From: Bacillus sp. FJAT-29937
Lineage (GTDB): Bacteria; Bacillota; Bacilli; Bacillales; Cytobacillaceae
Reading direction: 5' to 3'
Assembly: GCF_001509555.1 (NCBI RefSeq)
Contig: NZ_LMAS01000002.1
Location: 186,001-250,000, forward strand
Length of the DNA: 64,000 nt
This document shows, piece after piece, positions 8,625-17,450 of the stretch. Numbering within the stretch: position 1 is the stretch's first letter; each line of letters begins with the position of its first letter. The notes under the pieces were generated by a model, which was not told the DNA's origin, did no database searches, and was given only the letters and a program-made list of their open reading frames with translations. The position numbers and the translations under genes are program-made.

Positions 8625-9401
8625 ATGGATTTTGCATTTATTATTACAATCTTCTTAATCGGATTTTTTGGGTCATATATTTCAGGGATGTTAGGAATTG
8701 GCGGCTCCATTATCAAATACCCGATGTTATTATATATACCGCCTTTATTTGGTTTAGCCGCATTTAGTGCCCATGAGGTTTCAGGGATAAGTGCAGTGCA
8801 AGTCTTATTTGCGACGATAGGTGGCGTTTGGGTATACAGCAAAGGCGGCTATTTAAATAAAATATTAATTGGCTACATGGGGGGAGCTATTTTAATAGGC
8901 AGCTTTATCGGAGGATATGGATCTAAATTAATGTCAGAGGACGGTATAAATTTAGTTTACGGTATTTTAGCATTAATTGCTGCTATTATGATGTTTATTC
9001 CGAAAAAAGGAATCGATGATATTCCACTTGATCAAGTAAAGTTTAATAAATGGCTTGCAGCATTATTTGCATTAATCGTTGGCATCGGCTCGGGGATTGT
9101 GGGGGCAGCAGGAGCATTTTTACTCGTTCCCATTATGTTAGTTGTATTAAAAATCCCGACACGGATGACTATTGCTTCATCATTAGCAATAACCTTTATT
9201 TCATCAATAGGTTCAACAGTTGGCAAGGTTACGACAGGACAGGTGGATTATTTTCCAGCTTTCATTATGATCGTTGCAAGCTTAATTGCCTCACCTTTAG
9301 GAGCAATGGCTGGTAAAAAGATTAATACAAAAATCTTACAAGTTATTTTAGCGTTTTTAATCGCAGGAACTGCCATTAAAATTTGGATAGATATCTTATA
9401 G
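8625..9401 (+). CDS. yrkJ: TauE/SafE family sulfur-compound exporter (YrkJ)
   Basis: A 258-residue membrane protein with about eight hydrophobic segments and the duplicated glycine-rich motifs of the TauE/SafE family ([15 protein letters not shown] in the first half, [15 protein letters not shown] in the second). Family members move sulfite, sulfonates or thiosulfate across the membrane. As the last gene of the persulfide island it likely exports the sulfite or thiosulfate made by the dioxygenase and rhodaneses. RBS GGGAGG; terminator hairpins follow. Confidence 0.88.
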   Translation: MDFAFIITIFLIGFFGSYISGMLGIGGSIIKYPMLLYIPPLFGLAAFSAHEVSGISAVQVLFATIGGVWVYSKGGYLNKILIGYMGGAILIGSFIGGYGSKLMSEDGINLVYGILALIAAIMMFIPKKGIDDIPLDQVKFNKWLAALFALIVGIGSGIVGAAGAFLLVPIMLVVLKIPTRMTIASSLAITFISSIGSTVGKVTTGQVDYFPAFIMIVASLIASPLGAMAGKKINTKILQVILAFLIAGTAIKIWIDIL

Positions 9402-9461
9402 TTAGTTTGCTTTTTTGAATGGGGGATTGAGGGAGAAGAGTTGGATAAAATTGGAGTTGAT

Positions 9462-9495
9462 AACAGAACCTATCATAAGGTTATCGGGTTCTGTT
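9462..9495 (+). terminator. Hairpin after the sulfur island
   Basis: AACAGAACC (9462-9470) pairs perfectly with GGTTCTGTT (9487-9495). The T run is weak. Confidence 0.6.
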
Positions 9496-9525
9496 TCCTG
9501 TGACAAGAACTAAAAATGTATATGA

Positions 9526-9565
9526 AAAAGACCATCAGTTTGCAATTGTTTTTTGATGGGCTTTT
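9526..9565 (+). terminator. Second hairpin after the sulfur island
   Basis: AAAAGACCATCA (9526-9537) pairs with TGATGGGCTTTT (9554-9565), one mismatch, T-rich 3' arm. Confidence 0.55.
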
Positions 9566-9592
9566 GTCCTTAATCAAGTAACTAGCGAATGT

Positions 9593-9825
9593 AATAAGCG
9601 GAGGTTTTCCGGTTAAATACAGAATGGAGCTCGTTTCGGGGGAAATAAGAGGAGGTTTTCCGACTATGCAAAGCAAAATCCTCCATTTTTGAATTTTTCG
9701 AGTAAATAGGCGGAAATTCTACGTTTATTTGGGCTATTTTCAAAACTTTTTACTAATAAAGCGGAATTCTTCCGTCTATTTATCAGCCCGGGGAGCTTTA
9801 TCTAATCCCCTAACCAATAAGTGCC
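9593..9825. repeat. Palindrome-rich intergenic repeat, copy 2
   Basis: About 230 bp that align end to end with 35855-36086. Four mini-palindromes of the form AATAAGCGGAggttTTCCG start near 9593, 9653, 9713 and 9765. It lies in the 573-bp gap between the TauE and MFS genes. The rest of that gap (9826-9975) shows only a weak RBS region. Confidence 0.78.
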
Positions 9826-9975
9826 TACAAATGAGTTTTATTCGGGACGCGAAACGTAGTCTCTCAGTAATTTATCTTACATTTTCACGTTTTTGATAGC
9901 AAAAGTATGCAAAAATGAAGTACTGTTAAATAAAGACTGGAAGCAAGTCCTAGATGGATAGGAAGGGAATAATGA

Positions 9976-11316
9976 ATGAATGACAGAGTTGTCATGCCAA
10001 TCTGGATGTTTGGCATATTTATTGTAATTATGAATACTACGATGTTTAACGTATCCATTCCTAGCATTATAAAAACTCTTGACATTACAGCTGACCTGGG
10101 ATCATGGATTATTTCAAGCTACTCCATTGGATATGCTTTGTCGACGATGATATACAGCCGTTTATCAGATAGCATACCATTGCGAAGGCTGCTTATGGTC
10201 GGATTGACGATTCTAGGTTTATCATCAATCATTGGGCTATTCGCGCGCGACTTTAATACGCTTCTAACCGTACGAATTCTACAATCAGCAGGTGCAGGAA
10301 CGATGTCCGGTCTGGGAATTGTGATGGCAAGCCGTTATATCCCTTATAATCGGCGGGGAAGAGCGATTACGATGATTTCCACAGGCAGTGCAATGGCTTT
10401 TGGATTAGGTCCGATCATGGGAGGCGTCATCAGTGATTATTTCGGATTTAACGGGTTGTTTGCCTTTACTTGTCTGATCCTTCTGGTGTTTCCAGTATTG
10501 ATGCGGCTGCTTCCTAAGGAAGAACTGAAGCCTTTAAAATTCGATGTTTCAGGAACAATATTAACGATTGTAAATGCAAGTACATTATTGATAGCGGTTA
10601 TGCAGCGTTCCTTATTCTGGTTCATCGGCAGCCTTCTCTCTTTTGCGGTGCATGCTTGGTATTTAAGAAGAGTAAAAAAAGAAACATTTATCAACCCGAA
10701 ACTATTCACTAAAAAAGAATACCTAAAACTAACGATGGTAGGATTTTGCGTTTTGGTGTTGAACCTGGGCAATCTGTTTCTTATGCCGCTTGCCTTAGCT
10801 AATTTGGCCGCTAAGTCAGCGATTGCCATAGGACTGACTATCGCGCCGGGGGCAATTTTAACAGTATTTTTGAGCCGTTTTGTTGGTCGGTGGATTGACC
10901 GTTATGGGAATATCAGATTTTTGCTAATTGGTCATGGCATATTGGCGGTTGTACTGGCTGTTTTTTCTTTTGCTTTAGTGGCCTCGCCTATGGTTATTCT
11001 GATTGGGTATCTGTTTTTCTCGCCTTCCTTATCCGCGACCCTATCTTCGCTAAATAATGAAACGACCCAAATTTTACCGAAACAAATGATCGGATCAGGT
11101 ATGGGATTAATGCAGCTGATTCAATTCTTTGGAGGGTCGTTCTCTGTTGCCGTTTGCGGAATCATTCTTACCATGCAGAAGAACATTCCACTTGGTTTAG
11201 CATATGAGAATGTATACAGGATACTGCTCGTAGTATGCCTGCTTTCCCTAGCCATTTCGGTATGGTACAAACAAACGGCTAGCAATTCAAAGAGTCAGTC
11301 TCAGATGACTGTATGA
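9976..11316 (+). CDS. MFS drug efflux transporter (TetL/DHA2-like)
   Basis: A 446-residue integral membrane protein with about 12-14 hydrophobic helices. The N-terminal half carries the MFS motif between helices 2 and 3 (YSRLSDSIPLRRLL) and a helix-5 region (GAGTMSGLGIVMASRYIP, then GLGPIMGGVIS) that reads like the antiporter motif of TetL/TetK proton-coupled exporters. Likely a proton-driven efflux pump for a small organic compound. A single gene; substrate unknown. The start is one of three overlapping ATGs in different frames and only this one opens the long frame; the RBS (GAAGGGAA) is modest. Confidence 0.82.
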   Translation: MNDRVVMPIWMFGIFIVIMNTTMFNVSIPSIIKTLDITADLGSWIISSYSIGYALSTMIYSRLSDSIPLRRLLMVGLTILGLSSIIGLFARDFNTLLTVRILQSAGAGTMSGLGIVMASRYIPYNRRGRAITMISTGSAMAFGLGPIMGGVISDYFGFNGLFAFTCLILLVFPVLMRLLPKEELKPLKFDVSGTILTIVNASTLLIAVMQRSLFWFIGSLLSFAVHAWYLRRVKKETFINPKLFTKKEYLKLTMVGFCVLVLNLGNLFLMPLALANLAAKSAIAIGLTIAPGAILTVFLSRFVGRWIDRYGNIRFLLIGHGILAVVLAVFSFALVASPMVILIGYLFFSPSLSATLSSLNNETTQILPKQMIGSGMGLMQLIQFFGGSFSVAVCGIILTMQKNIPLGLAYENVYRILLVVCLLSLAISVWYKQTASNSKSQSQMTV

Positions 11317-11447
11317 TCATGGCTCCATATGGCAGAACTAATTTTAACTAAAGAGGTATCTACGGGAAATCGCATTATGTAAGCAAAGCAAATACCAACC
11401 TAAAAAGTCAATTCCTTAACATACAGGAGTAAGTCCTTTAGCTTCCA

Positions 11448-11456
11448 TGTTATAAT
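11448..11456 (+). promoter_or_regulatory. Extended -10 promoter of the SDR gene
   Basis: TGTTATAAT, an extended -10 element, lies 29 bp before the SDR start codon; the -35 is poor. Confidence 0.5.
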
Positions 11457-11484
11457 AGTGGAAAAAGTTGGGGGAGAGGCTATT

Positions 11485-12195
11485 ATGAACAGGCTACAAG
11501 GAAAAACGGCGATTATTACTGGTGCCAGCACTGGAATTGGGGCTGCTATTGCTAAGGAATTAGCTATGGAGGGAGCAAATGTTGTCTTGGCTGCCCGCAG
11601 GCTGGAAAAATTAAACGAAGTAAAAAGTGAAATAACAGAGATAACGAATGGTAATGTGAAAGTAATTGCTGTCCAGGCAGATTTGTCAGTGAAAAGTGAC
11701 GTTAGTCAGCTCGCGGAAAAGGCCCAAGCAGAATTAGGCAATGTAGATATTCTCGTCAATAATGCAGGGCAAATGAGAACAGCAACCATCCGATCCGGGC
11801 AGGTGGAGGATTGGGAGCAGATGATTGATGTTAATATAAAAGGCGTGCTTTACGGCATTCATGCTATATTGCCATCGATGCTGAGCCGGTCAACTGGCCA
11901 TATTATCAATATTGCTTCGGTTTCAGGTCTTGAGGTAACAAAAACAAGTACTGTTTATAGTGCTACAAAGTACGCTGTTCGGGCCATTTCCATAGGATTA
12001 GAAAAGGAACTTGCTAGAACAGGTATAAGGATAACGAATATTTCACCAGGGATGGTAGATACAGACTTGAGCCCTAATAGGGCCACGAATGATCGTAAAA
12101 AACTTGAAGCAGCTGATATTGCAAAGGCTGTTGTCTATGCTGTCACCCAGCCTGACTATGTGAATGTCAATGAAATTACAGTTCGTCCAGTGTAA
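11485..12195 (+). CDS. SDR family NAD(P)-dependent oxidoreductase
   Basis: A 236-residue classical short-chain dehydrogenase. The Rossmann motif TGASTGIG is at the N-terminus, then NNAG, the catalytic Ser in INIASVSG, and YSATK with catalytic Tyr and Lys. The ARR after the second strand suggests NADP preference. Start at ATG 11485 behind GGGGGAGAGG; an upstream in-frame start would lie inside the promoter. A strong terminator follows, so it is monocistronic. Substrate not predictable. Confidence 0.87.
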   Translation: MNRLQGKTAIITGASTGIGAAIAKELAMEGANVVLAARRLEKLNEVKSEITEITNGNVKVIAVQADLSVKSDVSQLAEKAQAELGNVDILVNNAGQMRTATIRSGQVEDWEQMIDVNIKGVLYGIHAILPSMLSRSTGHIINIASVSGLEVTKTSTVYSATKYAVRAISIGLEKELARTGIRITNISPGMVDTDLSPNRATNDRKKLEAADIAKAVVYAVTQPDYVNVNEITVRPV

Positions 12196-12203
12196 ATAGC
12201 GGG

Positions 12204-12255
12204 GGGCTGTCTAGAAAGTAAGTTTTGACTGACTTTCTGGACAGCCCTTTTTTTA
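12204..12255 (+). terminator. Terminator of the SDR gene
   Basis: A long stem, GGGCTGTCTAGAAAGT (12204-12219) with GACTTTCTGGACAGCCC (12231-12247), then T8. It resembles the hairpin at 26265-26303. Confidence 0.9.
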
Positions 12256-12366
12256 TTATAAATATCTTTACTTTTTTACTAATCATAAATAGAATTTAGT
12301 TAAATTAATAGTGTTTTGCTAGTCTTTAGGGAAATGAAAAAATTATATAACTAAAGGAGCTAGACG

Positions 12367-13017
12367 TTGAAAATAAAAGATTTTACTTTAACTGCAATTT
12401 TTTTATCTATTATTTTATTAAGTGCCTTCACGCCTTTTGGGTATATCCATTTAGGTGTAATTAAAGCGACGATTATTCATATTCCAATCATTATTGCTTC
12501 TATTATTTTAGGGCCAAGAATTGGTGCTTTCTTAGGGCTTGTGTTTGGATTTACGAGTATTGCAATAAATACGATCAGTCCAACCTTGTTATCATTTGCT
12601 TTTTCACCAGCAATTCCTGTATTAGGCACGGGTCAAGGAAGTTTTTGGGCGTTATTTATTGCTATTGTTCCAAGAATAATATTGGGGTTTATTCCTTACT
12701 ACATTTTCAAAGCTGTTCATAAAGCGATAACAAAGAAAAAGCCCAATCAAAAACCTGCTTTATTTTTAACGGGCTTACTTACAACTTTTATTCATACATT
12801 TTTAGTCATGGGTTCTATTTCCTTCTTATTTCGAGACGCCTATGCTCAAGCTATTAATGCCGGCAGCACGAGTGCCATTTATAAAGCTGTTCTAACTGTG
12901 TTTTTTACAAATGGACTTGCCGAAGCTGTCCTTGCTGCAATTGTAACAACGGCTGTAGTTCCACCGTTATTGAAGGTATCGAAAAAAGGTTTGTCCAATG
13001 ATAAGAAAAACTACTAA
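12367..13017 (+). CDS. ECF transporter S component
   Basis: A 216-residue membrane protein with about six hydrophobic helices and the family pattern HIPIIIASIILGPRIGAFLGLVFG, typical of substrate-binding S components of energy-coupling factor vitamin transporters. It would pair with the shared EcfA/A'/T module encoded elsewhere. The start is TTG, supported by AAAGGAGC seven bases upstream. No riboswitch is recognisable in the 110-bp leader. It lies just before a nitrilase-superfamily gene. Vitamin unknown. Confidence 0.8.
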   Translation: MKIKDFTLTAIFLSIILLSAFTPFGYIHLGVIKATIIHIPIIIASIILGPRIGAFLGLVFGFTSIAINTISPTLLSFAFSPAIPVLGTGQGSFWALFIAIVPRIILGFIPYYIFKAVHKAITKKKPNQKPALFLTGLLTTFIHTFLVMGSISFLFRDAYAQAINAGSTSAIYKAVLTVFFTNGLAEAVLAAIVTTAVVPPLLKVSKKGLSNDKKNY

Positions 13018-13093
13018 TTATTAAAAAGATCAACAATATAGGAGAAAATAGATTAAAATAGATGAAAATGACATTTAGGAGGTACTCATTATC

Positions 13094-13888
13094 ATGAGAG
13101 TCGCAATTGCCCAAATATCCACCAGTGTTGATAAGGCCTCTAATTTAGAGAAGGCGATCCAATACATTGCGAAAGCCAAAAGTAAAGGCGCAGACTTTGT
13201 CATTATTCCGGAATTTTATATGGCGCTTGCCACCCCGAAATCCGGCGTGTTGCCTGTTGAGGTAGCGGAACCGCTAGATGGTCCGTTTGTTTCCGGCCTT
13301 GCACAAGCCGCCCGTGAAAACGAAATCTATGTTGTTTGCGGTATGTATGAACCAAAAGCGGATGATCAAAAACGCGCTTATAACACAACCGTGTTTATTA
13401 ATCGTTCAGGCGGGATCATTCATTCTTACCGAAAAACACATTTATATGATGCTTTTAGTTATAAAGAGTCGGATACGATTATTGCAGGGGATAATCCATA
13501 TAAAGTAGTAGAAACAGAGTTTGGGAATATCGGTTTAATGGTATGCTATGAATTACGATTCCCAGAGATTGCAAGACAATTTGCGCTTCAGGAAGCGGAT
13601 GTCCTGTTTGTTCCTGCCGGATGGGTAGCTGGTCCGATGAAAGAGGAGCATTGGCAGACGCTGATTCGCGCACGGGCGATTGAAAATACGATGTTCGTTT
13701 GCGGCGCCGACCTTGTTGGCGATATTTTTTCCGGGCGCAGTCTGATTGTTGATCCGATGGGAATTGTTCTCGCCAGCGCTGGTGAGGAAGAAACGTTATT
13801 TTTCGCTGATCTTGATTTAGACCGAATTCGACGAGTACGTGAAAAACTGCCAAGTGTAAGAGATCGAAAACCGGAATTTTACTGCTAA
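13094..13888 (+). CDS. Carbon-nitrogen hydrolase family protein
   Basis: A 264-residue nitrilase-superfamily amidase. The catalytic triad is visible: Glu in VIIPEFYM, Lys in YRKTHLYDAF and Cys in MVCYELRFPE, with the second Glu of the superfamily in MKEEHW. It resembles omega-amidase/Nit-type enzymes that release ammonia from small amides. RBS TTTAGGAGG is 11 bp before the ATG. It may be co-transcribed with the ECF S-component gene 76 bp upstream, and a terminator follows. Substrate unknown. Confidence 0.85.
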   Translation: MRVAIAQISTSVDKASNLEKAIQYIAKAKSKGADFVIIPEFYMALATPKSGVLPVEVAEPLDGPFVSGLAQAARENEIYVVCGMYEPKADDQKRAYNTTVFINRSGGIIHSYRKTHLYDAFSYKESDTIIAGDNPYKVVETEFGNIGLMVCYELRFPEIARQFALQEADVLFVPAGWVAGPMKEEHWQTLIRARAIENTMFVCGADLVGDIFSGRSLIVDPMGIVLASAGEEETLFFADLDLDRIRRVREKLPSVRDRKPEFYC

Positions 13889-13933
13889 AGCGGTGCTCGA
13901 ACGTAATTGATAAAATAGGTAAAAATTTATATG

Positions 13934-13973
13934 AAGTCGGTTTCCTGTTTGTTAAGGGACCGACTTTTTTTTC
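13934..13973 (+). terminator. Terminator after the carbon-nitrogen hydrolase
   Basis: AAGTCGGT (13934-13941) pairs with ACCGACTT (13959-13966), then a T8 run. Confidence 0.85.
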
Positions 13974-14117
13974 GAAACCTAGTAAAGTGGACGGGTGAAT
14001 TTCTGTTGAACTGGATGGTTACAAGTTTAGTTGTTTATATTATAGTGATTAATTGAATGAATATTATACAAGAATATCCCCTAATATTCTTTTTGTAAAA
14101 ATACAGTAAAGAGGTGG

Positions 14118-14315
14118 ATGATGAATATGTTGATTGCTTTTGTCGCAATTACTTCAATACTAGCTGTGGTTGGTACTATAAGGGCAATGACTAAGAGTGA
14201 CAAAAATTATAGTGGATCAGCTAGAAAAAATACTAAAAACTTATCAATCATATATGTAATCGTCATTCTTTTGTCTGTTATTGCACTTGGTGTGTATATT
14301 AGTTCTTCAGTATAG
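14118..14315 (+). CDS. Small two-helix membrane protein
   Basis: A 63-65 residue hypothetical protein with two hydrophobic segments (residues about 4-22 and 42-62) around a basic, Ser/Asn-rich middle. I do not recognise the family. Coding is supported by AAAGAGGTGG directly before the start region and by a strong terminator after the stop. Starts at 14118, 14121 and 14127 are all possible; the RBS spacing fits 14121-14127 best. Monocistronic, between the hydrolase and the MocR regulator. Confidence 0.65.
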   Translation: MMNMLIAFVAITSILAVVGTIRAMTKSDKNYSGSARKNTKNLSIIYVIVILLSVIALGVYISSSV

Positions 14316-14328
14316 TGGAAAGAAATGC

Positions 14329-14373
14329 AAGTAACCTATTGGTCTTAATGACTCAATAGGTTATTTGTTTTTT
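14329..14373 (+). terminator. Terminator of the small membrane protein gene
   Basis: AAGTAACCTATTG (14329-14341) pairs with CAATAGGTTATTT (14354-14366), then T7. Confidence 0.87.
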
Positions 14374-14432
14374 TAAACAGTATAATTAGGTTACAATATT
14401 TAAAACAAGTACTAAAAAAGGGATGCAAATAT

Positions 14433-15863
14433 ATGGACTGGAATATTGACCGAAAAGCAAAAAAACCAATTTATAAACAAATTGCGGAATATATTGAAAA
14501 TGGCATTGCTGATGGAACTTTTCCGCCTGATAAGCCCCTGCCCTCTGAGAGATACTTAGCTAAAGAGCTAGATATTAATAGAAGTACTGTTGTAGCTGCC
14601 TATGATGAGCTTGAATCAAATGGGCTCATTCAACGTAATCGTGGAAGTGGTACGACTATAAGTAAGGATATATGGGGGATCACTAAAAAACGTATACCTA
14701 GCTGGAACAGATACATTGAGGCAGGTTCATTTTTGCCTAATCTACCTGTCGCTCAAAGAATACGCAAGGAGATGGAAGAGCAAAAATTAATCAATTTAGC
14801 CAGTGGTGAATTATCGGAGGACCTCTTTCCAATGCAAGCATTAAGAGAGATTACCTCAACTCGATCTTTTAACGGCAGGCTCGGTTATGATCATCCACAG
14901 GGGAGTGCAATATTAAGGGCTACCATTACAAAGCATGTGAGGGAGCTTCGTCATATTGAAACAAACCCCTCATCTATTCTGATTACTTCTGGAGCCCAAC
15001 AAGCTCTGCACCTGGTAATTCAATGTTTATTAAAGCCCGGTGATGCAGTGGTGATTGAAGATCCATCCTATCATTTTAATCTCCCAATATTTAAATCAGC
15101 AGGTTTAAGAATCTTCAATTTACCAGTAAATGAGCATGGTGTAAATCCAAATGAGTTACTGGAACTACATAAAAAACATCGGATAAGAATGATATTCTTA
15201 AATCCGGCTTTTCAAAATCCAACAGGCACTTTGCTCAGAGAGAGCCAGTTGAAAGCTATTTTAGAAATCTCATCAGAGCATGGAATTCCTGTTGTGGAGG
15301 ATGATCCGTATAGTTTAACGTCTTTTAAAGGAGAAAGGGTTTCAACATTAAAATCTCTAGATAAACACGGAAATGTCCTGTACATTAGCTCCTTATCGAA
15401 GATCGTTGCTTCAGGTTTAAGAATTGGCTGGATTATCGGGCCCAGGTCGGTAATAGAGAGACTGTCTGATGCCAAACAACAAATTGACTTCGGACATGCT
15501 AGCTTTACCCAATGGATCGCTAATGATGTTTTAGAATCAGAACAATTCCATTCACATATGAAGAAATTAGTGAAGGAATTAGAAAAGCGGCGTGATCAAA
15601 TTGTCTCAAGCTTTCATGATTTTTTAAAAGATCAGGTCGAGTTTACGATACCTCAAGGCGGAATTCATATTTGGTGCAAATTTAACAAAGATGTAGATGA
15701 AATGAAATTATTAGAAAACTCCATAAAGCGAGGAGTTATCTATGTTCCTGGGTCTATGATGGGATCCCAAAAAGGTTATGCGCGCTTTACTTTTGCTAGA
15801 GAGAATGAAGAGAATATAAATGAAGGAATAAAAAGGTTTGCGGATGCACTAAACTCAATATGA
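14433..15863 (+). CDS. MocR-type PLP-dependent transcriptional regulator
   Basis: A 476-residue regulator of the GntR/MocR (GabR, PdxR) type. Residues about 1-75 are a winged helix (PIYKQIAEYIENGIADGTF, then PLPSERYLAKELDINRSTV). The rest is a fold-type-I aminotransferase domain with GAQQALHL, the NPAFQNPTG loop and the PLP-binding Lys in SSLSKIVASGLRIGW. Such proteins bind direct repeats and sense an amine or vitamer through PLP. The downstream nitrilase gene has a direct repeat in its promoter region and is a reasonable target. RBS GGGATG is modest; a terminator follows. Confidence 0.88.
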   Translation: MDWNIDRKAKKPIYKQIAEYIENGIADGTFPPDKPLPSERYLAKELDINRSTVVAAYDELESNGLIQRNRGSGTTISKDIWGITKKRIPSWNRYIEAGSFLPNLPVAQRIRKEMEEQKLINLASGELSEDLFPMQALREITSTRSFNGRLGYDHPQGSAILRATITKHVRELRHIETNPSSILITSGAQQALHLVIQCLLKPGDAVVIEDPSYHFNLPIFKSAGLRIFNLPVNEHGVNPNELLELHKKHRIRMIFLNPAFQNPTGTLLRESQLKAILEISSEHGIPVVEDDPYSLTSFKGERVSTLKSLDKHGNVLYISSLSKIVASGLRIGWIIGPRSVIERLSDAKQQIDFGHASFTQWIANDVLESEQFHSHMKKLVKELEKRRDQIVSSFHDFLKDQVEFTIPQGGIHIWCKFNKDVDEMKLLENSIKRGVIYVPGSMMGSQKGYARFTFARENEENINEGIKRFADALNSI

Positions 15864-15873
15864 TAAAACAGAG

Positions 15874-15901
15874 AATCACGATTTCAGTCGTGATTTTTTT
15901 A
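15874..15901 (+). terminator. Terminator of the MocR gene
   Basis: AATCACGA (15874-15881), 6-nt loop, TCGTGATT (15888-15895), T run. Confidence 0.87.
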
Positions 15902-16016
15902 AACTTTCGGAATAAATGGATGGGTAAAAAGGTTTCGAAGTGGATGATTAAAAAAATACTTAATTTAATTATGATAGAAGAATAGATTCCCGCAATTTGC
16001 AATAATCAGTACTAGT

Positions 16017-16075
16017 TCTGCCGTAATAAGATTTGGAATATAGTTAGATAGATTCTATCAATCTGCCGTTAAGAT
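16017..16075 (+). promoter_or_regulatory. Direct repeat upstream of the nitrilase gene, possible MocR site
   Basis: TCTGCCGTAATAAGATT (16017-16033) and TCTGCCGTTAAGATT (16062-16076) are direct repeats 45 bp apart, in the 5' region of the nitrilase gene. MocR regulators bind direct repeats at such spacing. Assignment is inference. Confidence 0.45.
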
Positions 16076-16110
16076 TAATTTTTTCGGTATCTAAATGGAG
16101 GTCATTATAT

Positions 16111-17067
16111 ATGTCGAATGTGAATCAAGATGTAAGGGTTGCAGTTATTCAAGCCGCACCCATTATTATGGACCGTGATGCCACCATAGATAAAGCAGTC
16201 AGCTTAATAAAACAAGCAGGAGAAAAAGGCGCCCAAATTGTTGTTTTTCCAGAGACTTTTATTCCTGCCTATCCTAGAGGATTATCTTTTGGCACTGTCA
16301 TAGGAGGCCGTACGGAAGATGGAAGGAAAGATTGGTATCGATATTGGGAGAACTCGATTCCTGTTCCTGGTGAAGCTACGGATCAACTTGGTGAGGCCGC
16401 ACGTGAAGCGGGGGTGTACCTTGTTATGGGTGTGACTGAACGGGATAGCGAATATAGCGGAGGTACACTTTACTGTACGGTTATTTTTATTGGGCCGGAT
16501 GGTTCCCTTTTAGGGAAGCACCGTAAATTGAAACCAACAGCGGCTGAGCGGATTGTTTGGGGAGAGGGAGATGGCAGCACTTTACCTGTTTTTGATACTC
16601 CTTATGGAAAAATTGGCGCACTGATTTGCTGGGAAAACTATATGCCGCTAGCAAGGGCGGCCATGTATGCACAAGGTGTTCAGCTTTATATTGCACCTAC
16701 CGCAGATGCGCGGGAATCATGGCAGTCGACCATCCGTCATATTGCCATGGAAGGCAGATGCTTTGTTTTATCCTCTAATCAATATGTAACGAAGGATATG
16801 TACCCTGAAGATTTAGCTTGTTATGATGACCTTGCGTCGGCTCCAGATGTGATGAGCAACGGTGGAAGTGCCATCGTTGGGCCACTTGGCGAATATGTGG
16901 CGGAACCTGTTTGGGGAAGAGAAGAAATGATTATTGCCGATCTTGATATGAGACAAATAGCCTCTAGTCAATTTGACTTCGATCCAGTGGGGCATTATTC
17001 AAGGCCCGATGTACTTAAGTTGGTAGTAAACACAGAAAAGCAGGAGAATATTATTTGGATGAAATAA
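16111..17067 (+). CDS. Nitrilase
   Basis: A 318-residue true nitrilase of the carbon-nitrogen hydrolase superfamily, converting R-CN to the acid and ammonia. Catalytic Glu is in VVFPETFIPAYPRG, Lys in HRKLKPTAAERIVW and Cys in ALICWENYMP; these extended signatures distinguish nitrilases from amidases. Length is normal. RBS ATGGAGG precedes the ATG. It stands alone between the MocR gene and a terminator. Nitrilases like this act on indole-3-acetonitrile, cyanide-related or aliphatic nitriles; the substrate cannot be read here. Confidence 0.88.
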   Translation: MSNVNQDVRVAVIQAAPIIMDRDATIDKAVSLIKQAGEKGAQIVVFPETFIPAYPRGLSFGTVIGGRTEDGRKDWYRYWENSIPVPGEATDQLGEAAREAGVYLVMGVTERDSEYSGGTLYCTVIFIGPDGSLLGKHRKLKPTAAERIVWGEGDGSTLPVFDTPYGKIGALICWENYMPLARAAMYAQGVQLYIAPTADARESWQSTIRHIAMEGRCFVLSSNQYVTKDMYPEDLACYDDLASAPDVMSNGGSAIVGPLGEYVAEPVWGREEMIIADLDMRQIASSQFDFDPVGHYSRPDVLKLVVNTEKQENIIWMK

Positions 17068-17090
17068 AGGTAATAGTTTAGAACGAATGC

Positions 17091-17130
17091 AAAAAGGGTG
17101 CGAAATTACATTGAATTTCTCATCCTTTTT
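17091..17130 (+). terminator. Terminator of the nitrilase gene
   Basis: AAAAAGGGTGCGAAATT (17091-17107) pairs with AATTTCTCATCCTTTTT (17114-17130) with two mismatches. Confidence 0.82.
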
Positions 17131-17218
17131 AGTGTTTTGGCACAATAAATTACATAGTAAACAACAACTTGCGACTGGATATTCACTTTATGACATTTGA
17201 CGGAAATTATCAATTCCT

Positions 17219-17413
17219 AGTTGAAAATAAACGGAAAAATTCCGCTTAAGTAGGGAAATACCCATATTTCCCTAAAAATAAAGGTAGTTTTTCCGCCTAT
17301 ATGTCTCAAATCGTTGGATTTTGGCTTATTTTGAGAGGTTAACCGGAATTCCTCCGCTTATATCTGTCTTTTTAGCACCACTACATACATTAGCCGGAAA
17401 TTCTCCGCCTATG
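17219..17413. repeat. Palindrome-rich intergenic repeat, copy 3
   Basis: About 195 bp, colinear with 956-1152 in the same orientation. Short palindromes such as AAACGGAAAAATTCCG and GGGAAATACCCATATTTCCC are visible. It fills much of the 682-bp space between the nitrilase terminator and the yoxD terminator. Confidence 0.75.
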
Positions 17414-17450
17414 AAACCTCATAACTATTGTCCAGTTTCAAAGTTCATCA

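Noticed and set aside
9473-9676. Minus-strand frame across the sulfur-island terminators
   Set aside because: It overlaps two hairpins and the repeat, with no RBS.
12256-12366. Riboswitch before the ECF S-component gene
   Set aside because: No conserved riboswitch core is recognisable in this A/T-rich leader.
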